Made by a program: the position numbers and the translations under genes. Below the pieces are notes generated by a model. It searched no databases. It saw only the letters and a program-made list of their open reading frames with translations, and was not told the origin of the DNA. From Pseudomonas baetica (GTDB lineage: Bacteria > Pseudomonadota > Gammaproteobacteria > Pseudomonadales > Pseudomonadaceae), in contig NZ_PHHE01000001.1 of the NCBI RefSeq assembly GCF_002813455.1, positions 310,001-374,000 on the forward strand: 64,000 nucleotides of DNA. The letters run 5' to 3'. Positions 58,496 to 64,000 of the stretch are shown piece after piece (position 1 is the first letter of the stretch; each line of letters starts with the position of its first letter).

Positions 58496-60532
58496 TTACC
58501 TCGATAGTTGATTGGTTTCTGTGGCGACGGGAGTGGGCTGCGCCAGCGGCAGGCGCAAGGTGAAGCATGTGCCTTGCCCCGGCGCCGACTGCACTTCCAT
58601 CTGCCCTTTGTGATTGTTGGTGATGATGAAGTACGACACCGACAGGCCAAGACCGGTGCCCTGGCCGATTTCCTTGGTGGTGAAGAACGGCTCGAAAGTA
58701 CGTTTGCGCACGTTCTCGCTCATGCCGATGCCGTTGTCCTCGACCTGAATCTCGGCCCACGGCGGATTGAGCCTGGTGCGCAGGATGATTCGCCCCGGTT
58801 CGCTGTCCTCTTCGCGCTGGTGAATCGCCTGGGCGGCGTTTTTCAGCAGGTTGAGCAGCACTTGTTCCAGTTCGTTGGCGGTGCCCGGCACTGGCCCGAG
58901 CGCCGGGTCGAACTGACGAATGATCGCCTGACCCTTGAAGTCAAAACCGATGGCCAGATCGAAATCGTTGCCAGCGATCTCCACCGCTTGATCGATCAGC
59001 GCCGGCAAGTCGCAAGGGGCCATTTGCCGCGTACTGCGGCGACTGAAACTGAGCATGTGGGTGACGATTTTCGCCGCCCTTGCGCCGGCCTGTTGAATGC
59101 CATCGAGCAGTTGCGGGACTTCGCGGCCTTGCAGGTAGCGATTGACGGTATCCAGTTCGATGCCCAGTTGCTCAGCGGTTTCGAGGTTTTTCGGCAGGTC
59201 TGTCGACAGGCGTCGGCGGATGTTCTGCACGTTGTGCAGGATCGCGCCCAGCGGGTTGTTGATTTCGTGGGCCATGCCCGCCGCGAGGCCACCGACCGAG
59301 AGCATTTTCTCCGACTGCACCATCATTTCTTCCAGTGACAGGCGCTGGGTGATGTCGTCGATACGGATCACCACGCCACGCCCGGCGCCGCCCATCAGCG
59401 GATAGAACGTCAGGGCGTAATGCTTGGGTTCGTCGTCCTTGAACCACGTCACCCGTTCAATCTTCGCCACCGTGTGTTGCTCGACGGTCTGCTTGAGCTG
59501 CGGCAAAAACGGCTTGAGCGGTTCGAACGCGAGAAAGATCGGCTGGTTCAGCGCTTCGTCCAGGCGTGTGCCGGAGAGGGCGCTGGCTTCCTGATTCCAT
59601 TGGGTGACGTAGAGCTGCTCGTCGAGGGCGATCAGCGCCGAAGGCATGGAGTCGATGATGCTGTTGAGGTAGTTCTGGAAGCCGGTGAGTTTCTTTTCGA
59701 TCTTGCTGCGCACCTGAACTTCCAGTTCCAGTTTGCGGTTGGTGTGGCGGGTTTCTTCTGCCAGCCCCTGCGCCTGATCGTAAGCGGCTTGCGAGTCATC
59801 GCGGGCGCGCTTGAGTTGCTGCTCACGGGCTTCGATGCGCGACAGCATGGTATTGAACGCCTCGGCGAGGCTGCCGATTTCGTCGTGGTTACCGCGCGAG
59901 GCGCGCAGGGCATAGTTCTCTTCGCGGGTGACCTGGCGAGACAACTCTTCCAGTTGATGGATCGGGCGGGTGATCAGGCGTTTGATCTGCCGGGCAATCA
60001 CCAGCCACAGCAGCACACTGAAGATCAGAATGCCGAGACTCGCCGTCAGCGTGCCGGTGTAGAACGCCATCGGCAGTTCGCTGCTGGCCACCAGCAACAG
60101 ATGGCCCGGCGCGGTGCCAGGGCGGGGCAGGGTGATCAACTGGTTACTGCGAAATTCGGTGAGCTGCCAGGCTTCGATGTGCCGGTAACGCTCCGGCAGG
60201 CTGAGTTTTTCGCCGTGTTGTACTTGCGCCAGGCGCTCGCCCTTGCCGTCATAGAGGGCAGCAGCGCGTAACGGCGAATAGCTGTCGAGCTCCTTGAGCA
60301 GACGTTCGGCGCTTTGCGGTGATTGCAGGGCTTCGCTGACCAGACTGGGGTTGGAGATCAGTCGGCCGATGGTCTGCAAGGCCTGCGGGGCCATGCTTTC
60401 CTGGGAAATGTAATAGGCGGCGCTGATAAAGGTCAGGTTAGCGACCAGCAGAACAGTGGTCATCAGCACCAGCAGGGCGGCCAGCAGTTTCTGGCCGACC
60501 GGCAGGTTTTCAAGGCGCTGGCGCAATGGCAT
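58496..60532 (-). CDS. Membrane sensor histidine kinase (HAMP-PAS-HisKA)
   Basis: 678 aa: TM1 (~17-40), a periplasmic sensor to ~155, TM2 ([16 protein letters not shown]), HAMP, a coiled coil (~230-285), PAS (~285-400), HisKA with phospho-acceptor [11 protein letters not shown], then HATPase with [15 protein letters not shown] and GTGLGLSV. No receiver domain is attached and no response regulator is adjacent; PAO1 has one nearby (PA4396, recalled). It lies 45 bp after panE. Signal unknown. Confidence 0.92.
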   Translation of the reverse strand: MPLRQRLENLPVGQKLLAALLVLMTTVLLVANLTFISAAYYISQESMAPQALQTIGRLISNPSLVSEALQSPQSAERLLKELDSYSPLRAAALYDGKGERLAQVQHGEKLSLPERYRHIEAWQLTEFRSNQLITLPRPGTAPGHLLLVASSELPMAFYTGTLTASLGILIFSVLLWLVIARQIKRLITRPIHQLEELSRQVTREENYALRASRGNHDEIGSLAEAFNTMLSRIEAREQQLKRARDDSQAAYDQAQGLAEETRHTNRKLELEVQVRSKIEKKLTGFQNYLNSIIDSMPSALIALDEQLYVTQWNQEASALSGTRLDEALNQPIFLAFEPLKPFLPQLKQTVEQHTVAKIERVTWFKDDEPKHYALTFYPLMGGAGRGVVIRIDDITQRLSLEEMMVQSEKMLSVGGLAAGMAHEINNPLGAILHNVQNIRRRLSTDLPKNLETAEQLGIELDTVNRYLQGREVPQLLDGIQQAGARAAKIVTHMLSFSRRSTRQMAPCDLPALIDQAVEIAGNDFDLAIGFDFKGQAIIRQFDPALGPVPGTANELEQVLLNLLKNAAQAIHQREEDSEPGRIILRTRLNPPWAEIQVEDNGIGMSENVRKRTFEPFFTTKEIGQGTGLGLSVSYFIITNNHKGQMEVQSAPGQGTCFTLRLPLAQPTPVATETNQLSR

Positions 60533-60577
60533 CAGGTTTATCGCAGCAAAGGAACAAGTGGCCAGCGTAGCCGCTGC

Positions 60578-62128
<1,551 letters not shown>

Positions 62129-62138
62129 TCAGATGACC

Positions 62139-62228
62139 TGTGGGAGCGGGCTTGCTCGCGAAAGCGGTGGGTCATTCAGCTAATGAGTTGACTGACACAC
62201 CGCTTTCGCGAGCAAGCCCGCTCCCACA
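62139..62228. repeat. REP inverted pair
   Basis: TGTGGGAGCGGGCTTGCTCG followed after about 45 bp by its inverted copy ending CCCGCTCCCACA. It is nearly the same as the pair at 51039-51128. It lies between yajQ and mscS. Confidence 0.88.
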
Positions 62229-62274
62229 TTTGTTTTGAATACACCCCGGGTAGCCGGAAATCAGGAGATAGAAC

Positions 62275-63117
62275 ATGGATTTGAATGCTGAGGTAGACAA
62301 CCTGGTCAAGGCATCCCAGGCGTGGATTCCGATGATCATGGAATACGGCAGCCGCGTGCTGCTGGCAGTGATCACGCTGGCCATTGGCTGGTGGCTGATC
62401 AACAAGGTCACGCAAAAACTCGGCGGCCTGCTGGCTCTGCGTAACGCTGATCTGGCCCTGCAAGGCTTTATCAGCAGCCTGGCGAACATCATTCTCAAGG
62501 TGCTGCTGATTGTCAGCGTCGCTTCGATGATCGGCGTTGAAACCACCTCGTTCGTTGCTGCGATCGGTGCGGCCGGTCTGGCCATCGGTCTGGCCTTGCA
62601 GGGCAGCCTGGCGAACTTCGCCGGTGGCGTGCTGATTCTGCTGTTCCGTCCATTCCGTATTGGTGACTGGATTGAAGCGCAGGGTGTGGCGGGGACTGTC
62701 GACAGCATCCAGATTTTCCACACGGTGCTGCGTACCGGCGATAACAAGACCATCATCGTGCCAAACGGCAACCTGTCGAACGGCATCATCACCAACACCA
62801 ACCGTCAGCCAACCCGTAAGGTTGTGTTCGATGTGGGTGTGGATTACGAAGCTGATCTGCAAAAGGCCCGTCAGGTGCTGCTGGATCTGGCCAAGGATGA
62901 GCGCGTATTGCAGGATCCGGCGCCACAGGCCGTGATTTCGACCTTGGGTGACAGTTCGATCACCGTTTCCCTGCGTGTGTGGGTTAAAACCGCAGACTAT
63001 TGGGATGTGATGTTCATGTTTAACGAGCAGTCTCGTGATCGTTTAAAGACTGCAGGGATTGATATTCCTTTTCCGCAGCGAGTTATTCGTGTGGTTCAGG
63101 AAACTGCTACACAGTAA
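62275..63117 (+). CDS. mscS: Small-conductance mechanosensitive channel MscS
   Basis: 280 aa, inner-membrane channel releasing solutes on hypo-osmotic shock. Three TM helices; the pore-lining TM3 reads AAIGAAGLAIGLALQGSLAN followed by FAGGVLILLFRPFRIGDWIE, the canonical Gly/Ala pattern. A beta-domain (VPNGNLSNGIITNTNRQPTR) and a C-terminal alpha/beta domain follow. AGGAG precedes ATG 62275. A strong terminator follows. Confidence 0.95.
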   Translation: MDLNAEVDNLVKASQAWIPMIMEYGSRVLLAVITLAIGWWLINKVTQKLGGLLALRNADLALQGFISSLANIILKVLLIVSVASMIGVETTSFVAAIGAAGLAIGLALQGSLANFAGGVLILLFRPFRIGDWIEAQGVAGTVDSIQIFHTVLRTGDNKTIIVPNGNLSNGIITNTNRQPTRKVVFDVGVDYEADLQKARQVLLDLAKDERVLQDPAPQAVISTLGDSSITVSLRVWVKTADYWDVMFMFNEQSRDRLKTAGIDIPFPQRVIRVVQETATQ

Positions 63118-63156
63118 GCGTTTTGTTACTTGGCATGCTGGTCAAGTAGTCAATTA

Positions 63157-63190
63157 AACCCGAGAGAAGCACTGTCTCTCGGGTTTTTTT
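63157..63190 (+). terminator. Rho-independent terminator of mscS
   Basis: An 11-bp stem AACCCGAGAGA with its complement TCTCTCGGGTT, a 7-nt loop and a T run. It lies 40 bp past the mscS stop. Confidence 0.9.
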
Positions 63191-63275
63191 ATTATTCTCG
63201 GTAAAGGTGTGCATGACTTATATAATTAGCTTGCTATACAAAATTGATTAGGTTGCTATTGAGTTTACAAAAAAA

Positions 63276-63303
63276 AACCGCTCACCTGTGAGGGGGAGCG
63301 GTT
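63276..63303 (-). terminator. Rho-independent terminator of OprD-family gene
   Basis: The stem AACCGCTC/GAGCGGTT with a 12-nt loop is followed on the minus strand by a run of T (complement of 63268-63277). It lies 45 bp beyond the porin stop at 63348. Confidence 0.85.
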
Positions 63304-63347
63304 CATGTTACAGCAAGGCTCTACAGTACAGCCGAATTACATCCGGA

Positions 63348-64000
63348 TTACAGGATGCTCAGCGGGTACTCAACGATCAGACGCAGGTCGTTGTTGTCGC
63401 CACCATTGTAAGCAGTGTTGGAACGGTACCAGGCGCTACGCAGGCGGAAGGACAGGTCTTTGGCCGGACCATTCTGCATGACGTATTTGGTTTCGAAGTC
63501 CAGCTCGTGTTCCTTGCCTTCTTCAGCACCGGTAGAGATGTTGTCGCCTTTGACGTAACGGGTCATGAAGCTCAGGCCCGGTACGCCGTAGGTTTTCATG
63601 TTCAGGTCGTAGCGACCCTGCCACGAACGCTCGTCTGCGCCGTTGAAGTCGGAGTATTGAATGGAGTTGGCGAGGAAAATGGTGCCGCCGCCGTCTACGC
63701 CGTACACGTAACCGGTATCGCCGGTCGAACGCTGGTGAGCGATGGTGAACTTGTGGGCGCCGATGCTGTAAGCGGCAGCCAGGGACCAGATACGGTTGTC
63801 GATATCGCCCGACAGTTCCTGACCTTGGCTCTTGCTCTTGTACCCGTTGAAGTCGAAGTTCAGCGATTGTTCATCGTTGATCGGCAGGGTGTAGTTGGCG
63901 TTGAGGTACTGCTTCTTGAAGTGGTCATCCACGTCGGAAGCCGCAACGCCCGCGACAAAGTTGTCGGTGAACTGGTAGGTTGCACCACCGATGTTGGCAG
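63348..64000 (-). CDS. OprD-family outer-membrane porin, 5' part outside window
   Basis: The C-terminal ~217 residues of an 18-strand OprD/Occ-type porin for uptake of small carboxylates, amino acids or peptides. Visible strands include ANIGGATYQFTDNFVAGVAA at the window edge, QYLNANYTLPINDEQSLNFD, SWQGRYDLNMKTYGVPGLSF and the conserved end NNDLRLIVEYPLSIL. The frame is still open at base 64000. The last residue is Leu rather than the more common Phe. Substrate class cannot be assigned from this part. Confidence 0.9.
   Translation of the reverse strand, partial: ANIGGATYQFTDNFVAGVAASDVDDHFKKQYLNANYTLPINDEQSLNFDFNGYKSKSQGQELSGDIDNRIWSLAAAYSIGAHKFTIAHQRSTGDTGYVYGVDGGGTIFLANSIQYSDFNGADERSWQGRYDLNMKTYGVPGLSFMTRYVKGDNISTGAEEGKEHELDFETKYVMQNGPAKDLSFRLRSAWYRSNTAYNGGDNNDLRLIVEYPLSIL

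Overview
The window is chromosomal DNA of a fluorescent-type Pseudomonas. GC content is high, most proteins read as close Pseudomonas homologues (MvaT, SecA, ArgJ, PykA, YajQ, OprD-type porin), and Pseudomonas-type REP palindromes (GTGGGAGCGGGCTTGCTCGCG type) sit between genes. From memory of P. aeruginosa PAO1, two conserved core blocks can be recognised: roughly PA4333 to PA4314 (fumarase, SadC-like diguanylate cyclase, ferredoxin reductase, enoyl-CoA hydratase, pyruvate kinase, PilZ protein, MoxR/DUF58 operon, sbcB, mvaT, purU) and roughly PA4403 to PA4394 (secA, argJ, GST, mutT, sensor kinase, panE, yajQ, mscS). The synteny is recalled and was not computed.

The accessory content is a dispersed Tc (toxin complex, ABC-type) insecticidal toxin system inserted at three places in the first core block. 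(1) A TcaC/TcB-like gene runs off the left edge (1-4092, minus), beside fumA. (2) Four tandem paralogous delta-60-repeat proteins (9161-14917, minus) lie between the enoyl-CoA hydratase and pyk. (3) A plus-strand set at 18629-34168 holds a 1036-aa Ig-repeat protein, a TcaA-like half and a TcaB-like half of a split A subunit, and a 1473-aa Ig-like protein whose start overlaps the tcaB stop. No TcC (Rhs-type effector) gene and no obvious dedicated regulator lie inside the window.

The unifying signal is a 20-bp dyad, consensus nACTGTCA-N4-TGACAGnT, which has the CT-N12-AG layout of a LuxR-family lux/las box. It occurs once upstream of each of seven transcription units: tcB, the four delta-60 genes, the 1036-aa Ig gene and tcaA. 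It is centred 70-112 bp before the start codon, with a -10-like TAnnnn hexamer about 30-35 bp further downstream. I did not notice it upstream of any core gene. This predicts one regulon, probably controlled by quorum sensing or a LuxR solo, in which the toxin and the Ig and propeller proteins are expressed together.

Right of the toxin region are: a six-gene overlapping operon (RDD, SpoIIM, DUF4129, DUF4350, MoxR, DUF58); sbcB and mvaT converging on one terminator; purU; a three-gene membrane/glycan set (glycosyltransferase, DUF2334 deacetylase-like, UPF0104 flippase-like); a dCache chemoreceptor; a HerA-like ATPase; dciA/secA; argJ; GST-mutT; panE-sensor kinase-PduO-type adenosyltransferase; yajQ; mscS; and the 3' end of an OprD-family porin at the right edge. 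I saw no tRNA, rRNA, CRISPR array or transposase.
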